64,000 nt of DNA from Eulemur rufifrons. Its lineage: Eukaryota; Chordata; Mammalia; Primates; Lemuridae. Every line of letters begins with the position of its first letter. Position 1 is the first letter of the stretch. Both the position numbers and the translations under genes were made by a program. Under the pieces are notes generated by a model. It made no database searches and had not been told where the DNA came from. It saw only the letters and a program-made list of their open reading frames with translations. The stretch covers positions 243,501 to 307,500 of the forward strand of contig NW_027182879.1 in NCBI RefSeq assembly GCF_041146395.1. The letters run 5' to 3'. This document shows positions 24,371-36,019 of this stretch, in pieces.

Positions 24371-24570
24371 AGCGTACGGGCCCTGTCTGCACTGGGCGGG
24401 GGGCGGGGGTTAGGGGGATGGGATTGTCCCCGGGAACCCACTCTATCGTATGCTGGGTATGGGCTCCTGGGTTTCATGCAGGACACAGTGGCAGAGCCCC
24501 CTTTTACTCATGGCATGGGAAGATTGTAGGCTTTCTAAACTCTGAGAAAGCAAGAACTCTGAGAATTAGA
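24371..24570 (+). repeat. P2 island, HOR copy 2
   Basis: Same as 20261-20460 apart from single bases, for example TACGGG for TACAGG in the tip and GGGAAGATTG for GGGAGGATTG. Confidence 0.9.
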
Positions 24571-26202
24571 TTTAGGGGTAGGATTCTGGTAATGTTTAGG
24601 GATGAAGATTAGTGTCAGGGTTGGGTCTTGGGTTAGGGGTTGGGGTTAAAGGTTAGTGTTAGGTTTAACAGTTACAGTTAGGTTTACGGTTAAGTCTCAG
24701 GGTTAGGGTTAAGGTTTGGGTTTAGCGTTTGGCACAGGGGTAGGCTTCAGTGTTAGCTTCATGGTTAAAGATTAGGAGTAGGGTTAGTGTGAGGGTTAAG
24801 GGTAAGGGTCAAGATTAAGGGTTCAGGTTGGGGTTAGGCTTAGGTTTCGGGTTAGGGGTTAGGGTTAGGCTTAGGGTCTAGGGTTAGGATTAGGGTTAAG
24901 TGTTGGACTTAGGGTTGGGGTTTAGTGTTAAGTTTATCGTTAAGGATTAGGGTTAGGGTCAGGGTTAAATGTTTGGGTGCGGGTAATGGTTAGGGTCAGG
25001 GTTAAGGTTTATGGATAGGGTTAGTGTTAAGGGTTTACGGGTAGGTTTAGGGTTCAGGGTTAGAGTTAGCATTAGGGCTTAAGGTTAGGATTAGGTGGTA
25101 GGTTAGATTTAGGGTTAGATCTAGGCGTTAGAGTAAGGGTTAAGAGATAGGGTTAGGTTTAATGCTTAGGATTAGGGTTAGGGTTTGGGGTTAAAGTAAG
25201 TGTTAGGGGTTAGGTTTAAGGATCAAAGGTTAGTGTTATTTTTAGCTGTAGTGTTAGGGTTAGGGATAAGGGATAAGGTTGGCGTAAGGGTTTTCCTTAC
25301 TGTTAGGGTTAAGGGTGAGGCTTAGATTAAAGGTTAAGGTTAGGGTCAGCGTTAAGGGTTAGGGTGAGGGTTAACGGTTACGGTAAAGGTTAAGTGTTAG
25401 TGTTAGGGATTAGCGATTAGGGTTTTTGGTAAGTGTTAGGGTTAGGAGTTAGTGTTTTATGAAGGGGTATGGTTAGAATTAGGATTGGGGTTAGTGTTAG
25501 GGTTAGGTTTCGGGGTTAGGTTTAGGGTAAAAGGATAGGATTAGGGTTAAGGGTTGGGCTCAGCTTTAGGGTTAAAGTTTAGTGTTAGGGTTAATGTTTA
25601 GTGTTATGGTCCAGTTTAAGTGTTAGGGTGAGGGTTAACGGTTACGATTAGGCTTAGAGGTTGGGGATATAGTGAGGGTTCAGTGTTAGGGTTAGGTTTA
25701 GGGTTCAGGGTTAAGGTTAGCTGTAGGGGTTATGGTTAGGGTTAGGTGTTAGGTTAGTGTCAGGGTTAGGTCTAGTCGTGAGGGTAAGGTTTAGGGTTAG
25801 CTTTAAGAGCTAGGGTTAGGTTTAATGGATAGGATTAGGATTAGGGTTAAGGGTTAGGGTAAGGCTTAGGGGTTAGGGTGAAGGGTTAAGGGTTTTTGTT
25901 AGGCATAGCGTTGGGGTTAGAAGTAACGGTTACTGTCAGTGTTAGGGTTGTAGGCAGGGTTACGGTTAGAGTTAGCGGTTTAGAATTAGGGTTAGGGATT
26001 TGGTGTTACAGTGATGACTAGGAGATAGGGTTAGAATTATGGGATAGGGGTTGTTCTCAGGGAATGGGTTATGCACTAACGTTAGGATAAGAGGTTAAAG
26101 TTAGGCTCACGGTGAGGTTTCCGTGTTAAGGGGTGAAATAGGAACAGGGTTAGGTGTTATGTTCAGGGTGAGGGATATCTGTTACAGGTATTGTTTATGC
26201 TT

Positions 26203-26405
26203 AGCGCACGGGCCCTGTCTGCCTTATGCGGGGGTGGGGGGAGTTTAGGGGGCTGGGATTGTCACCAGGATCCCACTGTATCGTACTCTGGGTATGGTCC
26301 CGTGGGTTTGATGCAGGACACAGTGGTAGAGCCTCCTTTCACGCATGGCATGGGAGGATTGCAGGCTTTCTAAACTCTAAGAAAGCAAGAAGTCTGAGAA
26401 TTAGA
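26203..26405 (+). repeat. P3 island, HOR copy 2
   Basis: Same as 22093-22295 with CTTATGCGGGGG for CTTAGGCGGGGG and GTTTGATGCAGG for ATTTCATGCAGG. Confidence 0.9.
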
Positions 26406-26949
26406 TTTAGGGTTAGGATTCTGGTTAGGGTTAAGGATGAAGTTTAGTGTTAGGGTCAGGGCTTAGGGTTAGGGATTAGGGTTAGGGTTAAAGGTTACTC
26501 TTAGGTTTAACGGTTACAGTTCGGTTTAGGGTTGAGGTTTACGGTTAGGGTTAAGATGAGGGGTTAGGGTTTGGTATAGGGTTAGGGTTAGGTACAGGGT
26601 TAGGGTTAAGTGTTAGGTTTCGGGTTGAAGATTAGGATTAGGGTTAGGATTAAAGGTTAGCGTGAGAGTTAACGGTTAGGTTAAGGTTAAGAGTTAGGGT
26701 TAGGGTTTAGGTTTAGGGTTAAGGGTTAGTGTTAGTTTTAGGGTTCGAGTTATGTGTTAGGGTTTGTGTTAGAGGTTAGGGTTAGGTTTACTGTCCACGG
26801 TTAGGGTTACGTTTAGGGGTTAGCATTAGGGTTAAGGATTAGGTTTAGGGTAAGGGTTTAGAGTTAGTGTTGGGCTTTAGGCTCGGGGCTTAGGTTCAGG
26901 GTCAGGGGTTAGGGTTGGTGCTAGGGCTTAGATTTATCGGTCAGTTTAA

Positions 26950-27134
26950 GGGCACAGGACCTGGTTAATGTACGGTGAGAGGGGTGCGGTCGGAGTCATC
27001 ACGAAAGCACAACATCATTCCCTGGGCCCTGGGACAAGACCTACATGCAGGACTCAGGCGGAGCCTCATCTCACACATGGCATGGCTGTATTGTAGGCTT
27101 GCTTCACTCGGGAATGGAAGTAGTGTGAGAATTA
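26950..27134 (+). repeat. Qb island, HOR copy 2
   Basis: Differs from 22841-23025 at a few bases only (CACGAAAGCAC for CACAAAAGCAC). Confidence 0.9.
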
Positions 27135-27939
27135 GGGTTAGGGTTGGGGTTAGGGGTTTCGAGTTAGGGGTTAGGTTTGGAGTCAGGGTTAGGTGCTAGG
27201 GATTAGTGGTTAGGGTTAGAGTTAGTGTTACGGGTTAGGTGTTAAGTCTGGTTTAGGGGGCCAGGGTAAGGTTTAGGTTTGGAGTTAGCGTTAGGGTTAA
27301 GGGATAGGGTTAGGGTTAAGGGTTAGGCTTAGGGTTAGGGTTCAGGTTTAGGGTTAGGGTCAGGGTTAAGGGTTAGGGTGAGGGTTAACAGTTAGGGTTA
27401 GGGTTAGGGGGTTAGGGATAGGATTAGGGTTAAGGGTTAGGTTTATGCTTCAGGTTTAAGGTTAACATTGGGGGGTTAGGTTTAGTGTTAACTGTAAGTC
27501 AGTGTTAGGGTTAGATCTCTAGGCATTAAGGTAAAGGTTAGTTTAGGGTTAAGTGTTAGGGTTATGTTTAATGGTTAGGCTTGGGATTAGGGTTAAGGGT
27601 TAGCGTTAAGGTTAGGGGTTATGACTAAGGATCAACGGTTAGGGTTATTTTTATGCGTAGGTTTAGGGTAAGGGCTTAGGGTTAGTGTTAGTGTTGTTGG
27701 TAGGGTTAAGGTTAGGGTTGGCGTTTCAGAATTAGGGATCAGGTGTTATGGTTATGGCTAGGTGTTAGCGTTAGAATTACAGTATAGTGCTTGTTCTCAG
27801 GGTGTCATGCATTAACGTTAATATAAGGTGTTAAAGTTAGGGTTATGGTGAGCTTTACCTCTTAAGGTGAGCAGTATGATCAGGGTTAGGTGTTATGTTC
27901 TGGGTTAGGCTTATGGGTGAGGGGTAGGGTTTATGCTTA

Positions 27940-28132
27940 GGGCACGGGCCCTGTATGCACTAGGAGGCAAAGATAGGGGCCTGTGATGGTCGCTGGTAAC
28001 CTACTCTATCGTATGCAGTGTATGGGCCTCTGGTTTCCTGCAGGACACTGTGGCAGAGCGGGCTTTCATGCATGGCTTAGTAGGATTGTAGGCTTTCAAA
28101 ACTCTGAGAAAGCAAGAAGTCTGAGAATTAGA
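27940..28132 (+). repeat. P1 island, HOR copy 3
   Basis: P1 signature with drift: GGCCTGTGATGGTCGCTGG, TTTCCTGCAGGACACTGTGG. Confidence 0.87.
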
Positions 28133-28462
28133 TTTAGGGTTAGGATTACGGCACGGTTTAGGGATGAAGATTAGTGTTAGGGTGAGGGCTTAGGGTTAGG
28201 GATTAGGGTTAGGGTTAGGGTTGATGGTAGGTTGAAGTTTAGGGTTGGCATTTTAGAATATGAATGAGGTGTTATGGTTATGGCTAGGGGTTAGGTTTAG
28301 AATTTTGGGATAGGGCTTCTTCTTTGGGTGCTATGCATTAACGTTAAGATAAGGGGATAAATTAGGGTTATGGTTAGGTTTATGTTTTAAGGTGAGTAAC
28401 AGGATCAGGGTTAGGTTTTATGTTTGGAATTAGGGTTATCTGTTAGGGATAGTTTTTTTGCT

Positions 28463-28659
28463 TAGCGCACGGGCCCTGTCTTCACCAGGAGGGGGGGGGT
28501 TAGGGACTAGGATTGCCACTGGGAACCCGCTCTATCATGCACTAGTTATGGGCCCCTGGGTTTCTTGCAGGACACAGTGGCAGAGCCTCCTTTTACTCAT
28601 GACATGGGAGAATTGTAGGCTTTCTAAACTCTGAGAAAGCAAGAAGTCTGAGAATTAGA
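28463..28659 (+). repeat. P2-like island, HOR copy 3
   Basis: Tip AGCGCACGGGCCCTGTCTTC, nine-G run ending near 28499, CTTTTACTCATGACATGGG. It ends in the P1/P3-like CAAGAAGTCTGAGAATTAG, so it is a mosaic. Confidence 0.86.
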
Positions 28660-29165
28660 TTTAGGGGTAGGTTTATGGTAATGTTTAGGGATGAAGGTTA
28701 GTGTTAGGGTGCGTTCTTAAGGTCAGTGGTTAGGGTTAAAGGTTAGTGTTAGGTTTAACAGTTACAGTCAGGTTTATGGTTATGTTTTAGGGTTAGGGTT
28801 AAGGTTAAGGTTTAGCATTTGGTACTGTGTTAGGCTTAAGTTTTCGCTTTAGGGTTAAAGATTAGGATTAGGGTTAGGGTTAAGGGCTAGTGTGAGGGTT
28901 AATGGTAAGGATCAAGACTAAGGGCTAGGGTTTTTGTTAGTGTTAGGAATAAGTCTTCGTGTAGGCTTTAGGGTTAGCGTTAAGTGTTATGGTTAGGGTT
29001 AGGTTTAGGGTTCATGGTTAGTGTTATGTTTAGGGGTTAGTGTTAGGGTTAGGGCTTAGGTTTAGGGTAAGGTTTTAGAGTTCGTGTTCAGCGTTACGGT
29101 CGGAGCTTATGTTTACGGTTAGGGGTTAGTGTTAGTGTTAGGGCTGAGATTTAGCTGTTAGTTTA

Positions 29166-29350
29166 AGGGCACAGGACCTGTTTTATCTACGGTGAGAAGG
29201 GTGCTGTCGGAGTCTCCACGAAAGCACAAAATCGTTCCCTGATCCTTGGGAAAGGACCTACATGCAGGACTCAGGTGGAGCCTCATCTCACGCATAGTAT
29301 AGCTGTATTGTAGGCTTGCTTCACTCTGAGAATGGAAGTAGTGTGAGAAT
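29166..29350 (+). repeat. Qb island
   Basis: GGGCACAGGACCTGTTTTAT, GTCGGAGTCTCCACGAAAGC, TTGGGAAAGGACCTACATG, TTGTAGGCTTGCTTCACTC; end GTGTGAGAATCAGGG. Confidence 0.88.
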
Positions 29351-30012
29351 CAGGGTTAGGGTTTGGGTTAGGGGTTTGGAGTTTGGGATTATGGTTCGAG
29401 TCAGGGTTAGGTCCTAGGGATTAGGAGTTAGGGTTAGTGTTAGGGATAGGGGTTAGTTGTTGGGTTTGGGTTAGGGTGCTAGGGTTAGGTTTAGGGTTGG
29501 GGTTAATATTAGGGTTAGCGTTTAGGGTTAAAGGATAGGATTATGGTTAAGGGTTTGGCTTAGGGTTAGGGTTAAGGGTTAGTGTTAAGGTTTAGGGTTA
29601 AGGTCAGGGTTACGTGTTAGGGTGAGGGTTAACAGTTAGGGTTATGGTTAGGGTCTTAGGGGTAGGGTTAGGGTTAGAGTTAGGGGTTAGGATTAAGGGT
29701 GAAGCATTAGGGTTATTTTTGGGCATAGTTTTAAAGTTAGGGGCTAGGGTAATGTTTGGTTTGATGGTAGGTTTAAGGTTAGGGTTAGCGGTTTAGAATT
29801 CGCATTAGGGATTAGGTGTTATGGTTATGGCTTGGAGTTAGGGTTAGAATTCAGAGATAGGAGTTGTTCTCAGGGTAAGTGTTATGCATTAACGTTATGA
29901 TAAGGGGTTAAATTTAGGGTTATGGTGAGATTTACATTTTAAGGTGAGCAATGGGATCAGGGTCAGGTGTTATGTTCAGGGTTATGGTTAGGGGTGAGGG
30001 GTAGGGTTTATG

Positions 30013-30214
30013 CTTACGACTCGGGCCCTGTCTGCACTAGGCAGGGGGGGAGGGGTTTGGGGTTGCGATTGTCATCGGGAACCCACTCTAGTGTATGCTG
30101 AGTATGGGCACTGGGGTTTCCGGCAGGACACAGTGGTAGAGCCTCCTTTTATTCATGGCATGGGAGGATTGTAGGCTTTCTAACGCTGAGAAAGCAAGAA
30201 GTCTGATAATTAGA
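30013..30214 (+). repeat. P island (intermediate)
   Basis: Tip altered to CGACTCGGGCCCTGTCTGCA, then ACTAGGCAGGGGGGGAGGGG; CTTTTATTCATGGCATGG; end AAGTCTGATAATTAGAT. Confidence 0.86.
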
Positions 30215-30912
30215 TTTAGGGTTAGGATTATAGTTAGGGTTAGGAATGAGGTTAGTGCTAGGGTGAGGGATTAGGGCTACGGATTATGGGTAGAGTAAAG
30301 GTTAAATGTTAGAGTTAGGTTTAACGGTTACAGTTAGGTTTAGGGTTACGTTTTAGGGTGAGGGTTATGGTTAGGGGTTAGGGTTTGGTACAGGGTTAGG
30401 GTTAAGTGTTAGGTTTAGGGTTAAAGATTAGAATTCGGATTAGGGTTGACGGTTAGTGTGAGTGTTAACGGTTAGGTTTGTGTTTAAGGGTTAGGGTTAG
30501 GGTTTAGGGCTAGTGTTAAGCGTTCGTGTTAGATTTAGGGTTAGAGTAAAGTGTTATGGTTAGGGTTATGGGTTAGCATTAGGGTTAATGGTTAAGGGTT
30601 AGGTTTATTTTCAGGCACAGGGTTAGGATTAGGTGTTAGGGTTAGTGTTACCGTTAAGGTTTTTTGTAGGCTTAAGGTTAGGTTTAGCAGTTTAGAATTA
30701 GGGTTAGGGATTAGGTGTAATGGTTATGGTAAGGAGTTAGGGTTAGAATTATGGCATAGGGGTTGGTCTCAGGGTCAGTTTTATGCTTAAAGTTAGGGTA
30801 AGCGGTTAAAGTTAGTGTTACGGTGAGCTTTACATGTTAAGGTGAGCAATAGGATCAGGGTTAGGTTTTATGTTCAGGGTTATGGTTATGGGTTAGGGGC
30901 AGTGTTTATGCT

Positions 30913-31110
30913 TAGGGCACAGGCCCTGTCTTCACTAGGTGGGGGGGGGTTCGGAGGCTGGGATTGTCACCAGGAACCCACTCTATCGTATGCTGGGTAT
31001 GGGCCTCTGGGTTTCATGCAGGGCACAGTGGCAGAGCCTCCTTTCATGCATGGCATGGGAGGATTGTAGGCTTTCTAAACTCTGAGAAAGCAAGAAGTCT
31101 GAGAATTAGA
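30913..31110 (+). repeat. P island (intermediate)
   Basis: GGGCACAGGCCCTGTCTTCA, nine-G run at 30941-30949, GTCACCAGGAACCCACTC, TTTCATGCATGGCATGGGAG. Confidence 0.88.
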
Positions 31111-31529
31111 TTTAGGGTTAGGATTACGGTTAGGGTTAGGGATGAAGTTTAGTGTTAGGGAGAGGGCTTAGTGTTAGGGATTAGGGTTTGGTACAGGGTT
31201 AGGGTTAAGTGTTCGGTTTAGGGGTACAGATTAGGATTAGTGTTAGGTTTAAGGGTTAGCTGAGGGTTAACGGTTAGGGTTAAGGTGAAGGGTTAGGGTT
31301 AGGGTTTAGGGTTAGGATTAGGGGTTCGTGTTAGGTTTAGGGTTACACTTAAGTGTTAGGGTTTAGGTTCAGGTTTAGGGTTCATGGTTAGGGTTATGTT
31401 TAGGGGTTAGGTTTAGGGGTTAGGTTTGGTGTAAGGGTATAGTGTTAGTGAAGGGAGTTTGGGTCAGGGTTTCTGTTTAGGGTAGGGATTAGTGTTAGTG
31501 TTAGGACTTAGATTTAGCGATTAGTTTAA

Positions 31530-31713
31530 GGTCAGAGGACCTGTTTAATCTATGGTGAGAAGGGTGTGGAATGGGTCGCTGAGACACCACAGCATTGTAC
31601 CCTGGGCCTTGGGCTCAGACCTACATGCAGGAATCAGGGGGAGCCTGTTCTCATGCATGGCATGGTTGTATTATAGGCTTGGTTAACTCTTAGAATGGAA
31701 GTGTGAGAATTAG
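31530..31713 (+). repeat. Qa island
   Basis: Qa signature GGTCGCTGAGACACCACAGC and TTGGGCTCAGACCTACATGC. The tip is mutated to GGTCAGAGGACCTGTTTAAT. Confidence 0.87.
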
Positions 31714-32020
31714 GGTTATGGTTAGGGTTAGGGATTTGGGTTTAGGAGAGAGTGTTCAAATGAGGGTTAGGGGTTAGGCATTAGGGGTTAGGGTTAGTGT
31801 TAGGGTTAGGGGTTGGGGTGAGGGTTGGGTTAGGGGCTAGGGTTAGGTTTAGGGTTGGGGTTAGTGTTAGCATTCGAGTTAGGGATTAGAGTTAGGGTTA
31901 AGGGATAGGATTAGGGTTAAGATTTTGGCTTAGGGTTCAGGTTAAGGGTTAGGGTTATGGTTAAAGATTAGTGTTAGTTTAAACAGTTACAGTTAGGTTT
32001 AGGGTTAAATTTTAGGGTGA

Positions 32021-32067
32021 GGGCTTTTTAAACTCTGAGAGAGGAAGACGTCTGAGATTAAGATTTA
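32021..32067 (+). repeat. Solo 3' fragment of a P island
   Basis: Only the far end remains: GGCTTTTTAAACTCTGAGAG, AGGAAGACGTCTGAGATTAA. The tip and core are absent and telomeric repeats flank both sides, which suggests deletion or unequal exchange inside a P island. Confidence 0.7.
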
Positions 32068-32625
32068 GGGTTAGGATTATGGTTAGGATTAGGGATGACG
32101 ATTAGTGTTAGGGTGAGGGCTTAGGGTTAAGGGTTAGGGTTAGAGTTAGGGTTAAGGTTAGTGTTAGTTTTAACGGTTAAAGTTAGGTTTAGGGTTAAGG
32201 TTTATTGTCAGGGTTAAGGTCAGGGGTTAGGGTTTCGTACAGGGTAAGAGTTAAGTGTTAGGTTTAGGGTTAAAGATTAGCATTATGGTTAGTGTTAAAG
32301 GTTAGTGTGAGGGTAAAAGTTTAGGGTTAAGTTTAAGGGCTAGGGTTAGGGGTTAGTGTTAGGGTTAAGGGGTCTTGTTAGGTTTAGGGTTACAGTTAAG
32401 TGTTATGGTTAGTGTTAGGGGTTACGGTTAGGCTTAGGGTTCATGGTTAGTGTAACATTTAGGGGTTAGGGCTACGGTTAAATGATAGTGTTAGAGTTAA
32501 GGCTTAGGCTTTGGGTAAAGGTTTAGGGATAGGTTTACGGGTTAGGGTTGGTGTCAGGGTTAAATGTTAGGGTGAGAGTTAACAGTTATGGTTAGGGTTA
32601 TTGGTTAGGGGTTGTGTTTATGCTT

Positions 32626-32819
32626 AGGGCACGTGCCTTGTCTGCACTAGGCGGAGAGGTTAGGGGGCTAGCATATTCGCCGGGAAATCACTCTATCGTA
32701 TGCTGGGTATTGGCCCCTGGGTTTCATGCTGGACACAGTGGCAGGGCCTCCTTTCACACATGGCATGGGAGGATTATAGGCTTTCTAAACTCTGAGAAAG
32801 AAAAAGTCTGAGAATTAGA
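32626..32819 (+). repeat. P island (intermediate)
   Basis: GGGCACGTGCCTTGTCTGCA, ACTAGGCGGAGAGGTTAGG, CACACATGGCATGGGAGG. Short by about four bases at GAGAAAGAAAAAGTCTGAG. Confidence 0.86.
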
Positions 32820-33339
32820 TTTAGGGTTAGGATTATGGTTAGAATTAGGGATGAAGTTTAGTGTTAAGGTGATGCCTTAGGGTTAGGGGTTAGGTTTAGG
32901 GTCAGAGTTAAAGGTTAGTGTTAGGTTTAACAGTTACAGTTAGGTTTAGCGTTAAGGTTTAGTGTTAGGGTTCAGTTTAGGGGATAGGTTTTGGTACAGG
33001 TTAAGGTTTAAGTGTTAAGTTTAGAGTTAAAGATTACAATTAGGGTTAGGTTTAAAGGTAAGTGTGAGGATTAACGGTTAGGGTTAAGCATGAGGGTTAG
33101 GGATTAGGTTTAGTGTTAAGGGTTTATGTTAGTTTAGGGTTAGAGTTAAGTGTTATGGTTAGGGTTAGGGGTTAGGGTTAGATATAGGGTGCATGGTTAG
33201 GGTTACGTTTAGGGGTTAGGGTTACGGGTTAGGTTTAGGGTGAGTGTTTGGTGTTAGTGTTGGGCATTAGGATAAGGGCTTAGGTTTAGGGTTAGCGTTT
33301 AGGTTTAGTGTTAGGGCTTAGATTTAGCGGTTAGTTTAA

Positions 33340-33526
33340 GGGCACAGGACCTGTTTAATCTATGGTGAGAAGGGTGCAGAATTGGTCCCCTTGACACCAC
33401 ACCATCGTACCTGGGCCTTGGGCCCAGACCTACATGCAGGACTCAGGCGGAGCCTCTTCTCACTCATGGCATGGCTCTATTGTAGGCTTGGTGAACTCTG
33501 AAAATGGAGGAAATGTGAGAATTAGG
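33340..33526 (+). repeat. Qa island
   Basis: GGGCACAGGACCTGTTTAAT, CCTTGACACCACACCATCG, TTGGGCCCAGACCTACATGC, CTCACTCATGGCATGGCTC. Confidence 0.88.
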
Positions 33527-34300
33527 GTTATGGTTATGGTTAACTGTTTGGGGTTAGGGGTTAGGGTTCGAGTGTGGTTCAGGGGTTAGAAATTAGGAGT
33601 TAGTGTTAGTGTTAGGGTTAGGGGTTAGGGGTTAGTGTTGGTTTAGGGGCTAGGGTTAGATTCAGAGTTAGGGTTAGTGTTAGGGTTAGGGTTAGGGATT
33701 ATGGTTAGGGTTAGGAATTAGGGTTAGGGTTAGGCTTAAGGGATAGGATTAGGGTAAAGGGTTAAGGCTTAGGGTTAGCATTAGGGATTAGGGTTAGGGT
33801 TAAGTGTTAGGGTTTTGGTCTGATTTAAGGGTTAGGGTGAGCGTTAACAGTTAGGGTTAAGGTTAATTGTTAGGATTGGGGGTTAGGCTTAAGGATTCGT
33901 ATTAGGGTTAGGGTATAAGGGTGAGACTTAAGTCTTATGGTTAGGGACAGGGCTTTTGGTTAGGGATAAGGGTTAGGAGTTAGGGTTACTTTTAGGCATA
34001 GGGTAGGATTAGGGGTGAGGGTTAGGGTTAGGGTTAGTGTTAGGGTTGTTGGTAGTGTTAAGGTTAGGGTTAGCAGTTTAGAATTAGGGTTAGGGATTAG
34101 GTTGTATGGTTATGGCTAAGATTTAGGGTTAGAATTATGGGATAGGCGTTGTTCTCAGTGTAAGTGTTATGCATTAACTTTAGGAGATGCGGTTAAAGTT
34201 AGGGTTACAGTGTGGTCTACATGATAAGGTGAGCAGTAGGATCAGGGTTAGGTGTTACGTTCAAGGTTAGGGTTATATGTTAGGCGTACTTTTTATGCTT

Positions 34301-34495
34301 AGGGCACGGGCCCTGTCTGCACTAGGCGGGAGGATTAGGGGTCTAGGATTGTGGCCGAGAACTTTCTCTATCGTACACTGGGTATGGGTCCCTGGGTTTC
34401 ATGCAGGACACAGTGGCAGAGCCTCTTTTCACGCATGGCATGGGAGGATTGTAGGCTTTCTAAACTCTGAGAAAGCAAGAAGTCTGAGAATTAGA
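34301..34495 (+). repeat. P island (intermediate)
   Basis: GGGCACGGGCCCTGTCTGCA then ACTAGGCGGGAGGATTAGG; the middle diverges (GTGGCCGAGAACTTTCTC); CACGCATGGCATGGGAGG kept. Confidence 0.88.
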
Positions 34496-35028
34496 TTTAG
34501 GGATAGGATTATGGTTAGTGTTAAGGATAAAGTTTAGCATTAGGGTGAGGGCTTAGGGTTAGGGGTTAGAGTTACGGTCAGGGTTAAAGGTTAGTGTTAG
34601 GTTTAATGGTTACAGTTAGCTTTAGGGTCAAGTGTTAGGGTTAAGGTTAAGGTTAGGGGTTAGGTTTTGGTACAGGGTAAGGGTTAACTGTTAGATTTAG
34701 GGTTAAAGATTACGATTAGGGTTAGATTTAAGGGTTAGTGTGAGAGTTAACGGTTAGGGTTAAGGTTAAGTGTTAGGGTTAGTGGTTAAGTTTAGGTTTA
34801 AGTGTTCGTGTTAGGTTTAGGGTTAGAGTTAAGTGTTATGGTTAGGGTTTGGGGTTAGGGTTAGGTTTAGGGTTCATCGTTAGGGTTACGTTTAGGCATT
34901 AGGGTTATGGGTAAGGATTAGGGTAAGGGTTTAATGTTAGTGTTGGGCGTTAGGGTCATGGCTTAAGTTTAGGGTTAAGGGTTAGTGTTAGAGTTAGCGT
35001 TAGGGCTTAGATTTAGAGGTTATTTTAA

Positions 35029-35214
35029 GGGCACAGGACCTGTGTAATCTATGGTGAGAAGTGTGCAGAATGGGTCATCGCCACACCACACCATCGTACC
35101 CGAGGCCTTGGGCCCAGACCTACATGCAGGTCTCAGGTAGAGCCTCTTCTCACGCATGGCATGGTTTTATTGTAGGCTTGGCTAACTCTGAGAATGGAGG
35201 AAGTGTGAGAATTA
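35029..35214 (+). repeat. Qa island
   Basis: GGGCACAGGACCTGTGTAAT, GGTCATCGCCACACCACACC, TTGGGCCCAGACCTACATGC, ACGCATGGCATGGTTTTAT. Confidence 0.88.
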
Positions 35215-36019
35215 TGGTTATGATTAGGGTTAGGTGTTTGGGGTTAGGGGTTAGTGTTCGCGTGAGGGTTAGGTGTTAGGGATTAGGGGTTAGGGTTAAT
35301 GTTAGCATTAGGGGTTAACGGTTAGGGTTGGGTTAGGGACTAGGGATAGATTTAGCGTTGGGTTTAGGGTTAGGGTTAGGGGTTAGGGTTTAGGGTTAAG
35401 GGATAGGATTAGGGTTAAGGGTTAAGGCTTAGGGTTAGCATTAAGGGATAGGGTTAGGGTTAAGGGTTAGGGTTACGGTCCGAGTTAAGGGTTAGGGTGA
35501 GGGTTAACAGTTAGGGTTAGGGTTATAAGTTAGGGATAGTGTTAGGTTTAAGGTCTAGGGTTAGGGTTAGAGGTAGCTTTACTGCTAAGATTAGGTCTCG
35601 GCATTAAGGTAAGTGTTAGTGTTAGGGTTAAGGGTTAGGGTTAGGTTTAATTGTTAGGATTCGGATCAGAATTAAGGGTTAGGCTTAGGGTTAGGGGATA
35701 GGGTTAGGGTTTAGGGTAAACTTTTAAGGTTATGTTTAGGGATAAGGTTAGGGTTAGCGTTTAAGGTTAGGGTTAGTATTAGGGTTGTTTGTAGGGTTAA
35801 GGTAATGTTTAGTGGTTAGAATTAGGGTTAGGGATTAGGGGTTACTGTTATGGCTAGGAGTTAGGGTTAGAATTAAGTGATAGGGGTTGTTCTTAGCATA
35901 AGTGTTATGCATTAATGTTAGGATAAGTGGTTAAAGTTAGGTTTACGGTGAGGTTTATGTGTTAAGGTGAGCAATAGGATCAGGGTTAGAATTATGAGTG
36001 AGGGATAGGGTTTTGCTTA

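Larger units (their letters stand above)
23289..27397 (+). repeat. 4.1-kb telomeric higher-order repeat, copy 2
   Basis: Islands at 23845, 24371, 26203 and 26950 reproduce the P1-P2-P3-Qb order of copy 1 with the same spacing. The telomeric variants between islands also match. Confidence 0.88.
27398..28700 (+). repeat. 4.1-kb telomeric higher-order repeat, partial divergent copy 3
   Basis: Begins with the same TTAGGGATAGG and GATCTCTAGGCATTA markers and carries P1 (27940) and P2 (28463), at offsets of 4095 and 4092 bp. It is clearly more diverged than copies 1 and 2, and the P3 that should follow is missing; a Q island comes next. Confidence 0.75.
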
